64,000 bases of DNA. Source: JACSRF01 sp964504445 (GTDB lineage Bacteria; Chloroflexota; Anaerolineae; Promineifilales; Promineifilaceae). Made by a program: the position numbers and the translations under genes. Location: assembly GCA_964504445.1 (NCBI GenBank), contig CAZDEO010000019.1, forward strand, positions 8,427 through 72,426. The letters are read 5' to 3'. Shown here piece by piece: positions 1-9,023 of this stretch (position 1 is the first letter of the stretch; each line of letters opens with the position of its first letter). The notes under the pieces were generated by a model. The model was not told the origin of the DNA, did not search any database, and worked only from the letters and a program-made list of their open reading frames with translations.

Positions 1-294
1 AATAATCTCTTCCACACAGAAATTATAAGGGCAGATGGGAAAAGTGCGAAGGGGTCCATAGATTCCAGAGCCCACCTAATTGAGGGCCAGCGCAACCTGC
101 CCCATCAAATCTCATTCTACAGGCATCAACGACAGGCTTAATGAAAGGATAGCTGTATAAAATTTTTGCACTGGGCGCCGTGCAAAATGATTGTGGCAAG
201 GGTGATCATTCTATCTACTGGGCTGCTGCTATCACCGGATCTTACTTATTAGCTACCGTAATGCGCAGATAAACCAGCGAGAGGAGGAATAATT
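1..294. other. no gene recognised at left edge
   Basis: No convincing open reading frame on either strand and no RNA gene recognised. The only clear element is the strong Shine-Dalgarno sequence AGGAGG at about 282-287 serving the gene that starts at 295. The stretch is presumably the leader of that gene plus the tail of an intergenic region cut by the window edge. Confidence 0.5.
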
Positions 295-663
295 ATGCAA
301 CACAAATTGCTGAGCGGTTTTGGAGCCGGAACTGTGGTTGGCCTGGGAATGAGCATTATCTTCGTTCCTGCCACTATCCTAGGGTGGCTGGGTTTTCTGG
401 CGATTGGCGCCGCGTTTGGTCTGGCGGGCTTGTTGGTAGGCTGGATGGGTTGGCGGCGGGCTTGTCAAGACCGCCACGTGGCTTTACTTGGTTCTATCAT
501 TCCGTTAGCCAGTTTCTTGATGGTGGTGGATTCCCCGGCCCTTTCCTGGGCCATCCGCTTTTCAAATTGGGAGTTGGGGGGGTGGCTCGCGACCATTTGT
601 CTCTGGTTTTTGATCAACCTCATGGGGGGGTGGTTGGCCGCAACGGCCGTCACCTGGCATTGA
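295..663 (+). CDS. small hydrophobic membrane protein, unknown function
   Basis: A 122-residue, very hydrophobic protein with about four predicted membrane segments (roughly residues 10-30, 32-52, 63-80 and 95-118) joined by short loops. The start is supported by an excellent Shine-Dalgarno (AGGAGG, about 7 bases upstream of ATG). I recognise no family. It ends 26 bases before a lipid- or membrane-anchored FG-GAP protein on the same strand, so the two may be co-transcribed. One ACGGCCGT palindrome lies near its 3' end. Confidence 0.6.
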   Translation: MQHKLLSGFGAGTVVGLGMSIIFVPATILGWLGFLAIGAAFGLAGLLVGWMGWRRACQDRHVALLGSIIPLASFLMVVDSPALSWAIRFSNWELGGWLATICLWFLINLMGGWLAATAVTWH

Positions 664-689
664 CACAAAGGAAAACCGGAAACCCCATA

Positions 690-1916
690 ATGAGCAAAGG
701 CCATCTCTTTCGGGCAGTTTTGCTGATTTTCCTCATTTTAGCCGGCGTGGCCTTGCTGTATCTGGCCTGGTTTACGTATGCCATGCGCAATTTTGGCTTT
801 GAAGGGCCGCCGCGAGTGCAGCAAATTGCCCTGGCTGATCTGAATGGCAACGGCCGTCTAGACGCCTACCTGGCCATTGCCCCCGATGGCGAGCCTTATA
901 TTCACGCCGATTACCTGCTGTGGAATGAGGGAAACGGCCGTTTCGTGGACAGCCAGCACGATTTTGGAGAATGGCCCACCTTTTCTGTGGCTACAGCAGA
1001 CATCAACCATGACAGTCATCAAGATATCATCCTCAGCCAGAGTGGCTGGGTAGGGCTATTTGTCAATGACGGCCGTGGCGCTTTTCGTAAGCCCCCCTCC
1101 CCGCCCACCCCGGGAGACCAGCACGCTATTGCGCGGCTAAATGTGGCTTTGGCCGACCTGAATGGGGATGGTAGCCTGGATATTTTTGGCGCAGCCTGCT
1201 GTGGTGGGGCCATTGTCTCTCCCGATTTCGCGCCTCTTTATTCGCCGGATCAGGTTTGGCTAAATGTGGGCAACGGCCGTTTCCAGCACAACCAGCAGCT
1301 CGCCCAAACCGGCAGCAATGCCGTAGCCCTGGGTGACCTCAATGGCGACGGCACGGTAGACGCCTTCGTCGCTGCTGGGCCATCCACCATGAGCAATGGC
1401 AACAACATCCCCAATACCCCCAACACCGTCTGGCTCAATGATGGGCAAGGCCGCTTTGACGACAGCGGGCAGCGGCTGGGCAACGCAGAGAGCACGGCCG
1501 TTGCTTTGGGCGACTTAAACGGCAATGGATTTCTTGATGCCGTGGTCGGCCAGCGTGGCGCGGATGAAATTTGGTTCAACGATGGACAAGGTCAATATCG
1601 CCCCAGTGGGCAGCAGTTAGGCAACGACCTGACCCGCACCCTCTTTTTGGCCGACCTGGATGGAGACGGTGACCTGGATTTGCTGCTCGGTGGAGAAACT
1701 GGCGCGCAGGTGTGGCTCAATGATGGTCAGGGTCAGTTCCACCTGGGTCAAACCGGCATCGGCTACGGCCGTTATGAAGCCATCGCCCTGGGGGACGTAA
1801 CGGGAGATGGTCTGGTAGATATTTTTGTAGCGGGGGTTGAGTCTTATGAGGTATGGCATGGGGCCAGAAACGGCCGTTTCACCGCCAGCCCACGCATTAC
1901 CTACCGGAGCGAATGA
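690..1916 (+). CDS. membrane-anchored FG-GAP/VCBS repeat protein
   Basis: A 408-residue protein. An N-terminal hydrophobic segment (about residues 8-28) is followed by some seven FG-GAP/VCBS-like repeats with the calcium-binding signature D-(L/I)-N-G-(D/N)-G-x-x-D, each followed by a 'VWLNDGQGxF' strand. Such repeats form extracellular beta-propellers of the integrin alpha type; binding or adhesion is the usual role, but the ligand is unknown. The frame is open upstream to 384, but that extension overlaps the preceding gene in another frame, and ATG 690 directly precedes a normal signal anchor. The stop overlaps the ATG of the next gene (ATGA), indicating translational coupling. The 'NGRF' turns are often encoded by the ACGGCCGT palindrome. 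Confidence 0.8.
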   Translation: MSKGHLFRAVLLIFLILAGVALLYLAWFTYAMRNFGFEGPPRVQQIALADLNGNGRLDAYLAIAPDGEPYIHADYLLWNEGNGRFVDSQHDFGEWPTFSVATADINHDSHQDIILSQSGWVGLFVNDGRGAFRKPPSPPTPGDQHAIARLNVALADLNGDGSLDIFGAACCGGAIVSPDFAPLYSPDQVWLNVGNGRFQHNQQLAQTGSNAVALGDLNGDGTVDAFVAAGPSTMSNGNNIPNTPNTVWLNDGQGRFDDSGQRLGNAESTAVALGDLNGNGFLDAVVGQRGADEIWFNDGQGQYRPSGQQLGNDLTRTLFLADLDGDGDLDLLLGGETGAQVWLNDGQGQFHLGQTGIGYGRYEAIALGDVTGDGLVDIFVAGVESYEVWHGARNGRFTASPRITYRSE

Positions 1917-3133
1917 TGAAAAAAGATGATGAAAAAACAAGCCTGGACAAGACCGAAGAAGCCACCGGCTGCCTCTGGACTATCGCCTCACGCCTCACCG
2001 CTTTCTTACTGCCCGTTGGTCTGCTCATTCCCATTATCGCCGTGTTGATCATGGGCAGTTGTCTGGTGCTCTTTCTCCTAGCGGGCGACGATACCAAGCC
2101 CAGCGTCCACCAGGCCCACCTGACCGACCTGAACGAGGACGGGTACCTGGATGCCTTTCTGGTTTACCTCAACGAAGAACACCGGATGCTGATCAATGAT
2201 GGCCACGGCCGTTTCATCCTGGAAAACACCCTCATGATGCGTAACTACCCGCTGGCTCTGGGCGATTTGCGCGGAGACGGGGAGTTAGAGGTACTCTTTA
2301 ACCAAGACAACGGTCGGGAGGTGGTGCTGATGTGCGCCGAAGCGCCGACCGGTTATTCCTTAAGCGCTCCTCCCGTACCCGGCGTATCACAATCCTTTGC
2401 CGTGCAAAAAGCCCCCAGCAACGGCGTGCCCGGCACATTCATGGTGGGCTGTTGCGGCGGCTCAACCTTTCTAAACAATGGCTACCGCTTTCCCAACAGC
2501 GCCCCTTGCCTCAGCCAGCAGGGTGCTGACGCAGCTGCCCTGGCGGACCTGAATGGTGACGGCACCACGGACGTTTTTCTGGCCAACGGCTGGATTGGAA
2601 CCGTTGGCACCGATGGCGCGGAAAAGCGCCAACGGCCCAATGAGGTCTGGTTCAATGACGGGCAGGGCAATTTTAGCAACAGCGGGCAGCAATTAGGCCA
2701 GGCAGAGAGCCTGACCGTGGTAATGGGGGACCTCAATGGGGATGGCTTTCCGGACGCGGTCGTCGGCAACCGCCGCGCCGACGAAATCTGGCTAAACGAT
2801 GGCCAGGGCTATTTCACCAACAGCGGGCAGCGTTTGGGCAACAGTGCCACCCATACCCTGTTCTTAGCAGACCTGGACGAGGACGGCGACCTGGATTTGT
2901 TTACCGTGGGCGCCACCAGCGGTCGCGTGTGGCTCAATGATGGTGCGGGGCAATTTGGCAGGGGGCAGCGCCTACGTTACGGTCGTACCGCAGCCGTGGC
3001 CCTGGGTGACGTAACGGGGGACGGTCAGGCAGACGTGTTGGTGGCCGACGTGCATCAATATCAGGTGTGGCGCGGCGAGGGTAACGGCCGTTTTGCCCGA
3101 TTAACACCCAGCCAGCAAGCCTACACCCGATAG
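1913..3133 (+). CDS. second membrane-anchored FG-GAP/VCBS repeat protein
   Basis: A 406-residue paralogue of the preceding gene. It has a charged cytoplasmic head (MMKKDDEKTS), a transmembrane segment at about residues 22-58, then FG-GAP repeats with 'ADLNGDGTTDVF', 'GDLNGDGFPDAVVG' and 'ADLDEDGDLDLF' calcium loops. Its ATG overlaps the upstream stop by four bases. The C-terminal halves of the two proteins align almost repeat for repeat (for example GQxLGxAES, RRADEIWLNDGQG and GDVTGDG), whereas their N-terminal anchors differ, so this is a tandem duplication with divergence of the anchor. Probably exposed on the cell surface; ligand unknown. Confidence 0.8.
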   Translation: MMKKDDEKTSLDKTEEATGCLWTIASRLTAFLLPVGLLIPIIAVLIMGSCLVLFLLAGDDTKPSVHQAHLTDLNEDGYLDAFLVYLNEEHRMLINDGHGRFILENTLMMRNYPLALGDLRGDGELEVLFNQDNGREVVLMCAEAPTGYSLSAPPVPGVSQSFAVQKAPSNGVPGTFMVGCCGGSTFLNNGYRFPNSAPCLSQQGADAAALADLNGDGTTDVFLANGWIGTVGTDGAEKRQRPNEVWFNDGQGNFSNSGQQLGQAESLTVVMGDLNGDGFPDAVVGNRRADEIWLNDGQGYFTNSGQRLGNSATHTLFLADLDEDGDLDLFTVGATSGRVWLNDGAGQFGRGQRLRYGRTAAVALGDVTGDGQADVLVADVHQYQVWRGEGNGRFARLTPSQQAYTR

Positions 3134-3332
3134 CTTCACCGGCCCCAAGCCAGGCGTCCTGTAGGTGCGCACGTAAGCCAAAATTTCATGAACGTATGTA
3201 AGAAACCAGAAAAATAGGTGGTCTGAATGGTACTTTGCCCTTGACACAGCCTGTTGGTAGCAAAACCAACAACCGCTAGGCCTATGCGTATTGGTCTGTC
3301 CGCACACCATTGCGCGAAATTGAGGAAATACC

Positions 3333-4559
3333 ATGTCCGGTCATTTGTTCCTGAAAATCATCACCTGGGTAGCCCTGGCAGGGGGAATGGTTGCCTGTGC
3401 CACGCCTGGCGTTGAAACCCCAATCGAACTGCCGGCAGCCACGGCACAGCCTACCGAGACACCTACCTTACAACCCACAGACACTCTGGCATTGGCGCTG
3501 CTGCCCCCAGAAGAGCCGCCCCGCGGTGCAGCGCGAGAATTTAGCACGGATTTTAGCATTCACACCATTCCCTTTAGTGAGATTCGCTCCGGCGGCCCGC
3601 CCAAAGACGGGATTCCGGCCATTGATGACCCCCAGTTTGTTCCGGTATCGACAGCAGATGCCTGGCTAAGGGCGCTGGAACCGGTAACGGTCTTTCAAGA
3701 GCAGGGCGAGATAAGAATTTACCCCTTCCAGATTCTTACCTGGCACGAAATTGTCAACGATACCGTAAACGGCCGTCCTATCGTGGTCACCTTTTGCCCC
3801 CTATGTAATACGGCCATAGTCTTTGACGCCACCATAAACAGTCAGCCCCTTGATTTTGGCACCACCGGACGTCTGCGCTTCAGTAATCTGCTGATGTATG
3901 ATCGGCAAACAGAAAGCTGGTGGCAGCAAGCCAGCGGAGAAGCGGTTATTGGCGAGTTGACGGGGAATCAGCTTACCTTTTTGCCCGCCCATATTATCAG
4001 TTGGCAGGAAGCCAAGACCCAATACCCAAACGCACTCGTGCTTTCACGAGAAACAGGTTTTAATCGCCGCTATGGAGAAAACCCTTACATTGGCTACGAC
4101 AACATCAACAGCTCTCCCTTTCTTTTTAGTGGGGAAACGCCAGGGCAATTACCAGCCATGGCGCGAGTGACGACGGTGGCGCTAAAGGATGAGGCTGTGG
4201 CATACCCCAACCACATCTTACAAGAAGTAGGAGTCGTCAATGACACAATTGCCGGTACGGAAATTGCGGTGTTCTGGCAGCTAGGCCTGGCCTCTGCCCT
4301 GGATAGCAGCAACATTGCTGACGGACAGGATGTAGGGGCTAGTGGGGTCTTTGAAAGGCAGCTTGCTGGTCAGACCCTGACCTTTGTGCTGGATAACGGC
4401 CGTATCATCGATGAACAAACCAACAGCACCTGGGATATTTGGGGGCAGGCCATAGATGGCGCTTTAGCTGGCCAAACCCTGACGCCGGTTGTCAAAGTAG
4501 ATCACTTCTGGTTTTCCTGGGCTGCCTTTCGGCCAGACACGCGCATCTACCAACCCTGA
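3333..4559 (+). CDS. DUF3179 family lipoprotein
   Basis: A 408-residue secreted lipoprotein. The signal peptide ends in a lipobox-like GGMVAC (Cys about residue 22), followed by a Thr/Pro-rich linker to about residue 50. The remainder matches DUF3179: 'TFCPLCNTAIVFD' around residues 150-165, 'RFSNLLMYDRQTESWW' and 'LSRETGFNRRYGENPY'. DUF3179 proteins are widespread in environmental bacteria and archaea and have no established biochemical function. The FCPLC pair and conserved Trp/Tyr suggest a folded extracytoplasmic domain. ATG is preceded by GAGGAAA. It lies convergent to the J-domain gene, with a hairpin between them. Confidence 0.8.
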   Translation: MSGHLFLKIITWVALAGGMVACATPGVETPIELPAATAQPTETPTLQPTDTLALALLPPEEPPRGAAREFSTDFSIHTIPFSEIRSGGPPKDGIPAIDDPQFVPVSTADAWLRALEPVTVFQEQGEIRIYPFQILTWHEIVNDTVNGRPIVVTFCPLCNTAIVFDATINSQPLDFGTTGRLRFSNLLMYDRQTESWWQQASGEAVIGELTGNQLTFLPAHIISWQEAKTQYPNALVLSRETGFNRRYGENPYIGYDNINSSPFLFSGETPGQLPAMARVTTVALKDEAVAYPNHILQEVGVVNDTIAGTEIAVFWQLGLASALDSSNIADGQDVGASGVFERQLAGQTLTFVLDNGRIIDEQTNSTWDIWGQAIDGALAGQTLTPVVKVDHFWFSWAAFRPDTRIYQP

Positions 4560-4564
4560 TGCAC

Positions 4565-4628
4565 CGGGTTGCCACCTTGCTGTTCCAGTTTCGGCACCGC
4601 CAACCACCCTAAATAAGGTGGCTACCCG
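4565..4628. terminator. bidirectional terminator-like hairpin between convergent genes
   Basis: Arms at 4565-4578 and 4615-4628 (CGGGTTGCCACCTT and AAGGTGGCTACCCG) pair over 14 positions with one mismatch and a long loop. It sits exactly between the stop codons of the DUF3179 gene and the minus-strand J-domain gene, the expected place for a shared terminator. No strong U-tract follows, so intrinsic termination is an inference from position and stem. Confidence 0.5.
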
Positions 4629-4638
4629 CCAACCAATG

Positions 4639-5463
4639 TCATCTATTGGACGCTGCTGCTTCATCTGTGTCCACCGTTAGTTGAGCCATCTGGTTCCGCA
4701 ATTTCGCCACATCCTCCTGGCGGCGGATAATGGCCTCCTCCAATTCCCGCCGCACCAATGTCCACCAATCCTCACTGCCCTCGTCCAGTGCCTGGGCTTT
4801 GTAGTAAAGACGCGCTGTGTTCTCTTCCCGCAGCGTATGCAGCTGCTGCTGTACGCGGCGCCGACGCCGCTGGGCGTGCAGAATGCGCTGGCGCAGCTGA
4901 CGCGCTGCCGGCGCTTCAATACCGGCCAATTCCGCCATCTCGGCCGGGTCAAGCTCGCCCGCCAGGTCATACAAAGCCTGCACATCGCCAGCCGTGTACG
5001 CGGCGTTGACGACCGTCATGATCGACGTGCGATACGCTTGTTCAACGGCCGTTTCCGCCAAATCCGGGTGAAACCGCCGCGCCAGCTCCCGGTAAATCCG
5101 TTTCTCCGCCGCCTTATCCCGTGGCGTATCTGTCGGCAGCAGCAATTCCTCTTCCGGTTCCAGATCCTCCGCCATGTGTGCCGCCGTTTCCCAAAAATCA
5201 TCATCCAACTTCACCGCCATGTCATCAGCTTGCCGCAACAGTTCCAACTGGGTAATGCAGGCTTGCTTTTCCGTTTGCAAAGCCAACAGCTCGTCAATCC
5301 ACACGTCCAGCTTCAGACGGCAGTGCATCCGAAATCCATTGATAGCCGCCTGCTCCCGCGCCAATTCCCCTTCCGCCTCTGTTAAGGCAAACCTGGCGCG
5401 GATCCACTCCTGCTCCAAATCCGCCAAACGCGGCTGCGGTACGTGCTGTAGCTGTTGCTCCAT
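4639..5463 (-). CDS. J-domain (DnaJ-like) coiled-coil protein
   Basis: A 274-residue soluble, charged protein. Residues 10-85 and about 190-265 are predicted helical coiled coil rich in Glu, Gln, Arg and Leu. The centre (about 115-165) resembles a J-domain: helix II 'EKRIYRELARRFHPDLAE' carries the HPD tripeptide at residues 132-134, followed by a helix-III-like 'MTVVNAAYTAGD'. J-domain proteins stimulate the ATPase of DnaK-type Hsp70. It has no zinc-finger or client-binding domains of classical DnaJ, so it would be a type III co-chaperone with an unknown client. Similar coiled-coil/J architectures recur in Chloroflexota and cyanobacteria (family knowledge, not tested). Promoter-like -10 at 5527-5532. 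Confidence 0.7.
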   Translation of the reverse strand: MEQQLQHVPQPRLADLEQEWIRARFALTEAEGELAREQAAINGFRMHCRLKLDVWIDELLALQTEKQACITQLELLRQADDMAVKLDDDFWETAAHMAEDLEPEEELLLPTDTPRDKAAEKRIYRELARRFHPDLAETAVEQAYRTSIMTVVNAAYTAGDVQALYDLAGELDPAEMAELAGIEAPAARQLRQRILHAQRRRRRVQQQLHTLREENTARLYYKAQALDEGSEDWWTLVRRELEEAIIRRQEDVAKLRNQMAQLTVDTDEAAASNR

Positions 5464-5526
5464 TCATGCCTCCACTGATTTCTGCGCTTGCGTATTCAAG
5501 CAGCTTGTTACCAATCGTTCAGCGCT

Positions 5527-5532
5527 ATTATA
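5527..5532 (-). promoter_or_regulatory. putative -10 element of the J-domain gene
   Basis: Reads TATAAT on the minus strand, preceded by TG, about 64 bases upstream of the ATG at 5463. No good -35 hexamer is present at 16-18 bp. Suggestive only. Confidence 0.35.
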
Positions 5533-5603
5533 CACGTGACCAATGTCTATTCTCTGGTAGCCAAAATAGCTCCATTGGCACATGTCCCATTTGCTAAAAA
5601 TGA

Positions 5604-5633
5604 GTACAGTGTAATCAAACAATTTTACTGTAC
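5604..5633. promoter_or_regulatory. inverted repeat upstream of the ABC exporter, possible operator
   Basis: GTACAGT-N16-ACTGTAC at 5604-5610 and 5627-5633, in an AT-rich leader 108 bp before the permease ATG. The perfect 7-bp arms and AT-rich surroundings suit a dimeric repressor site (TetR/GntR style) or a small hairpin. No regulator gene is adjacent, so the function is inferred. Confidence 0.35.
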
Positions 5634-5740
5634 CAATCATCTGTAAAATATCAGGCGGTTTTTTTAATCATCGCCAAAGGAAAATCGCGAGCTTACCTCT
5701 CGTCATCTTCCTGGCTGTTTTCGGGAGTCTCAAGGCATTC

Positions 5741-8128
5741 ATGTTGTCTACACGTTGGCGTAAAGTTCTGCGCGATCTATGGAGCCACAAAGCCCGCACC
5801 CTGCTGGTTGTGGCGGCTATTGCCGTAGGCGTATTCTCTGTGGGACTGGTCGCCAGCGCCCAAAACTTGCTGCTGCGAGAGTTAGACCGGGGTTACCAGG
5901 CATCCCAGGCGGCATCAGCAACATTGTACACGTCACCCATTGACGACGCTCTGGCCAAACGCATTGCCCAAATGCCCGGCGTAGCTGCGGCGGAGGGCCG
6001 CCGGAGCCTGACGGCGCAGGTGCAGGTTGGTGCTGATGAGGTGCGGGACATGCTGCTAACGGCCGTGCCCGACTTTGCCAACCAACAGCTAGACATTGTT
6101 TACCCCATCAATGGCCATTGGGCAGCGCGAGGCGATATCTACGTCGAACAGCTTTCCCTAGACTTTCTCCAGGCCAACGTAGGCGACACCCTCACTCTAG
6201 ACTTAGGCAACGGCCTGCACAAAGAGCTAACCATCGCCGGGTTGGTTCACGACGCCAACGTGCCCAATGCCCAGGTCACCAATCGCGCCTTTGCCTATAT
6301 TACCAACGACACCTTGGCCAACCTGGGGTTGGGTGACACCTACACCGAACTACGCTACCGCGCCGTAGACGCCACCAACTTAGATGCCATCCATGCCCTC
6401 AATGACGCCATTCAAAGCCAGATAGAGCGCAGTGGGCATCTGGTTTTCGCCACTGATAGCCCCACCCCCGGCGAACATTGGGCGCAAGACATCATCGAAA
6501 CCCTGGTCATGCTGTTCATTCTCTTTGGCGCACTGATTATGGTACTCTCCGGCTTTCTGGTGGTTAACACCATCACCGCCCTCATGGCCCAGCAAATCAA
6601 GCAAATTGGGGTGATGAAGCTGGTGGGGGCCCGCCGCCGCCAGATTATGGGCATGTACTTTGTCATGGTAGCCAGCTATGGTGCGGTGGCTGTGCTTCTT
6701 GCCGTACCCACCAGCATTTTAGCCGCCCAGCGCATTGTTCTCTTTGCCACCGAACTGCTCAATGTACAAATTGTCAATAACAGCATTCCATTTTCCATCG
6801 TCGCCCTGCAAATTGCCGGCGGGCTGGGCGTGCCTCTCGCCGCAGCGCTATGGCCGGTTATCAATGGGGCGCTCATCACCACGCACAAGGCGCTCAACAG
6901 CATTGGGATTGAGCAATCTAGCGCACAGCAGAACTTTTTTGAACGACTCTTTGCGCAAATGCAGCAAGCACTGCCCCTGCAACGGCCGTTCATCATTTCC
7001 CTGCGCAACACCATCCGCAAAAAAGGGCGTTTAGCCCTCACCCTGGCCACCCTCATTTTGGGCACGGCCCTCTTCATCGGCGTCCTCAGCGTGCGCACCT
7101 CTGTACAGCAAACCCTGGATGATTTTCTACGCTACCACACCTACGACGTCAGCCTAAACCTGGATCGCCCCTACCGCGCCGCCCAGATAGAACCCCTGGT
7201 GCAGCAGGTACCCGGCGTAGTAGCCGTGGAAAGCTGGCTTACTGGCAGTGCCCGCCGCGTCTTTACCAACGACACCACCAGCGAAAGCCTGAGCCTGGTG
7301 GCGCCCCCAGCCATTTCCCAGTTTATGGACCCCAAGCTGGAAGCAGGGCGCTGGCTGCTGCCAGAAGACAGCAACGCGCTGGTGGTCAATACCGATTTTA
7401 TGCAAGAGCAGCCTGATTTAGTTTTAGGAGATGCCGTGACGCTGGAGGTCAACGGCCGTAACCTCACCTGGCAAATCGTCGGCATTGTGCCCACCGCGGC
7501 CAATGGCCCCACCGTCTACGTAAACTACCCCTACTACGCCCGCGCTACCCGCGCTGTGGGGCAGGCCACCACCGTCAAAGTCATCACCGCCCAACACCAC
7601 GCCGCTTACCAGGCCAGCATGGCCGCCCAGCTCATCGACCACCTGGAAAACGCCGGCATTCGCCTCAGCGGCAGCCGCACCACCGAAGGCATCCGCGAAT
7701 CTAACCAGTACGGCTTCAACATCATCGTCGATTTCCTGGTTCTCATGGCTATTCTCCTGGCAACCGTAGGCAGCCTGGGTCTTACCACCACCATGAGCAT
7801 CAACATCCTGGAACGCATCCGCGAAATTGGCGTGCTACGGGCCATTGGCGCCTCCGACAACGCCGTGCGCCTCATCGTCCTCACCGAAGGCATCACCATC
7901 GGCCTGCTCAGCTGGCTTTTTGGCAGTGTCATAGCCATCCCCCTCAGCCAACTACTCAGCCGCACCGTAGGCATGGCCCTGTTGGGCATTCCCCTCAACT
8001 ACAGCTACGCCCTCCATTGGACCTTTATCTGGCTGGGGCTGGTCATTTTGCTGGCGGCCGTGGCCAGCCTCGGCCCGGCGCGTAGCGCCAGCAAGCTCAC
8101 TATACGCGAAGTATTGGCTTATGAATAA
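5741..8128 (+). CDS. ABC transporter permease, FtsX/MacB type, two-module
   Basis: A 795-residue permease with two FtsX modules. A first transmembrane helix at about residues 18-40 is followed by a large extracytoplasmic MacB-like periplasmic domain (about 45-245), then a block of three helices starting near residue 255. A second N-terminal helix at about 430-450, a second soluble domain and a final helix block from about 660 to 790 complete the pattern. The 'ERIREIGVLRAIGASD' and 'IKQIGVMKLVGARR' segments are the coupling helices typical of FtsX domains. It forms an operon with the ATPase and membrane-fusion-like protein downstream. Substrates of such systems are lipids, lipoproteins, peptides or antibiotics; here unknown. 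Confidence 0.88.
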   Translation: MLSTRWRKVLRDLWSHKARTLLVVAAIAVGVFSVGLVASAQNLLLRELDRGYQASQAASATLYTSPIDDALAKRIAQMPGVAAAEGRRSLTAQVQVGADEVRDMLLTAVPDFANQQLDIVYPINGHWAARGDIYVEQLSLDFLQANVGDTLTLDLGNGLHKELTIAGLVHDANVPNAQVTNRAFAYITNDTLANLGLGDTYTELRYRAVDATNLDAIHALNDAIQSQIERSGHLVFATDSPTPGEHWAQDIIETLVMLFILFGALIMVLSGFLVVNTITALMAQQIKQIGVMKLVGARRRQIMGMYFVMVASYGAVAVLLAVPTSILAAQRIVLFATELLNVQIVNNSIPFSIVALQIAGGLGVPLAAALWPVINGALITTHKALNSIGIEQSSAQQNFFERLFAQMQQALPLQRPFIISLRNTIRKKGRLALTLATLILGTALFIGVLSVRTSVQQTLDDFLRYHTYDVSLNLDRPYRAAQIEPLVQQVPGVVAVESWLTGSARRVFTNDTTSESLSLVAPPAISQFMDPKLEAGRWLLPEDSNALVVNTDFMQEQPDLVLGDAVTLEVNGRNLTWQIVGIVPTAANGPTVYVNYPYYARATRAVGQATTVKVITAQHHAAYQASMAAQLIDHLENAGIRLSGSRTTEGIRESNQYGFNIIVDFLVLMAILLATVGSLGLTTTMSINILERIREIGVLRAIGASDNAVRLIVLTEGITIGLLSWLFGSVIAIPLSQLLSRTVGMALLGIPLNYSYALHWTFIWLGLVILLAAVASLGPARSASKLTIREVLAYE

Positions 8129-8195
8129 GAGAATACGTAGATGCCAGCGCGGAAAGTTATCCGCCCCGGCAAAATTGTAAAGTAGAAGAAGCATT

Positions 8196-8969
8196 ATGTT
8201 TTTCAAAACCCTTTTCAGCCGCAACGGCACAACCTATGTGAATAGCCCAGCCAATGGGCACACGCCCACCAACGGACACACGCCCACCCACCTCATTGAC
8301 CTGCATCAGGTGGAAAAGGCATACCACACGCCGGTGGGCGATTTTATTGCCCTCAGAGGCGTTGACCTGCAAATTGACCGGGGTGAATTTGTGGCCGTCG
8401 TGGGCAAGTCGGGCAGCGGCAAGTCCACCCTCATCAACATGATCACCGGCATTGACCGCCCAACCAACGGCTCCATTTACGTGGGCGATCAGGCCATCCA
8501 CCGTTTACAAGAAGGGCCAATGGCCGAGTGGCGCGGCAAAACCGTGGGCGTCATTTTTCAGTTTTTTCAACTGCTGCCCATGCTCTCCTGCCTGGAAAAT
8601 GTGATGCTGCCCATGGATTTTGGCAACGTGTATGCCCCCAGAGAGCGCAAAGAGAAGGCGCTGCACTTGCTGGAGCAGGTGGAAATGGTCGATCACGCCT
8701 ACAAGCTGCCATCAGAAGTCAGCGGGGGGCAGCAGCAGCGCGTGGCCATTGCCCGCGCCCTGGCCAACGACCCGCCCATATTAGCCGCTGACGAACCCAC
8801 CGGCAACCTGGACTCGAAAACGGCCGATTCCGTCTTTGCGCTTTTTGAGCGCCTTATTGCTCAGGGTAAAACCATTCTCATGGTCACCCACGATAATGAA
8901 CTGGCTCGCCGTGTGCAGCGCACCATCACCATTGCCGATGGGGAAATAGTCAATGAAGAAATCCGGTAA
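8196..8969 (+). CDS. ABC transporter ATP-binding protein, LolD/MacB family
   Basis: A 257-residue nucleotide-binding subunit. Walker A GKSGSGKST is at about residues 70-78, the Q-loop follows 'VGVIFQFFQ', the signature motif SGGQQQR is at about 176-182, Walker B with ADEPTGNLD at about 195-205, and the switch histidine in VTHD at about 230-233. An N-terminal extension of about 30 residues with repeated 'NGHTPTNGHTPT' precedes the domain and is unusual for the family. It lies 67 bp after the FtsX-type permease and just before the HlyD-like gene, making a three-gene export operon. Confidence 0.92.
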   Translation: MFFKTLFSRNGTTYVNSPANGHTPTNGHTPTHLIDLHQVEKAYHTPVGDFIALRGVDLQIDRGEFVAVVGKSGSGKSTLINMITGIDRPTNGSIYVGDQAIHRLQEGPMAEWRGKTVGVIFQFFQLLPMLSCLENVMLPMDFGNVYAPRERKEKALHLLEQVEMVDHAYKLPSEVSGGQQQRVAIARALANDPPILAADEPTGNLDSKTADSVFALFERLIAQGKTILMVTHDNELARRVQRTITIADGEIVNEEIR

Positions 8970-8999
8970 CCCGTTAACCAATTACCCGTTAACCAATTA
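8970..8999 (+). repeat. exact 15-bp tandem duplication in the ATPase-adaptor gap
   Basis: The unit CCCGTTAACCAATTA occurs twice head to tail between the ATPase stop and the adaptor ATG. It belongs to the degenerate short-word repeats seen in other gaps of this window, such as the ACCAATTACGG words at 14440. Confidence 0.75.
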
Positions 9000-9023
9000 C
9001 CGATGCCGGCAAAGGGAGAACCT

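Noticed and set aside
384..689. N-terminal extension of the first FG-GAP protein
   Set aside because: It overlaps the preceding membrane protein gene in another frame, has no recognisable domain and would place the signal anchor in the middle of the protein; ATG 690 is preferred.
3241..3271. TTGACA plus small hairpin upstream of the DUF3179 gene as promoter/terminator
   Set aside because: No -10 element at a proper distance and only a 7-bp stem; too weak to list as a feature.
4681..5385. Long plus-strand frame opposite the J-domain gene
   Set aside because: Mirror of a high-GC coding region; composition rich in Arg, Gln and Leu without domains, while the minus strand has the HPD motif and coiled coils.
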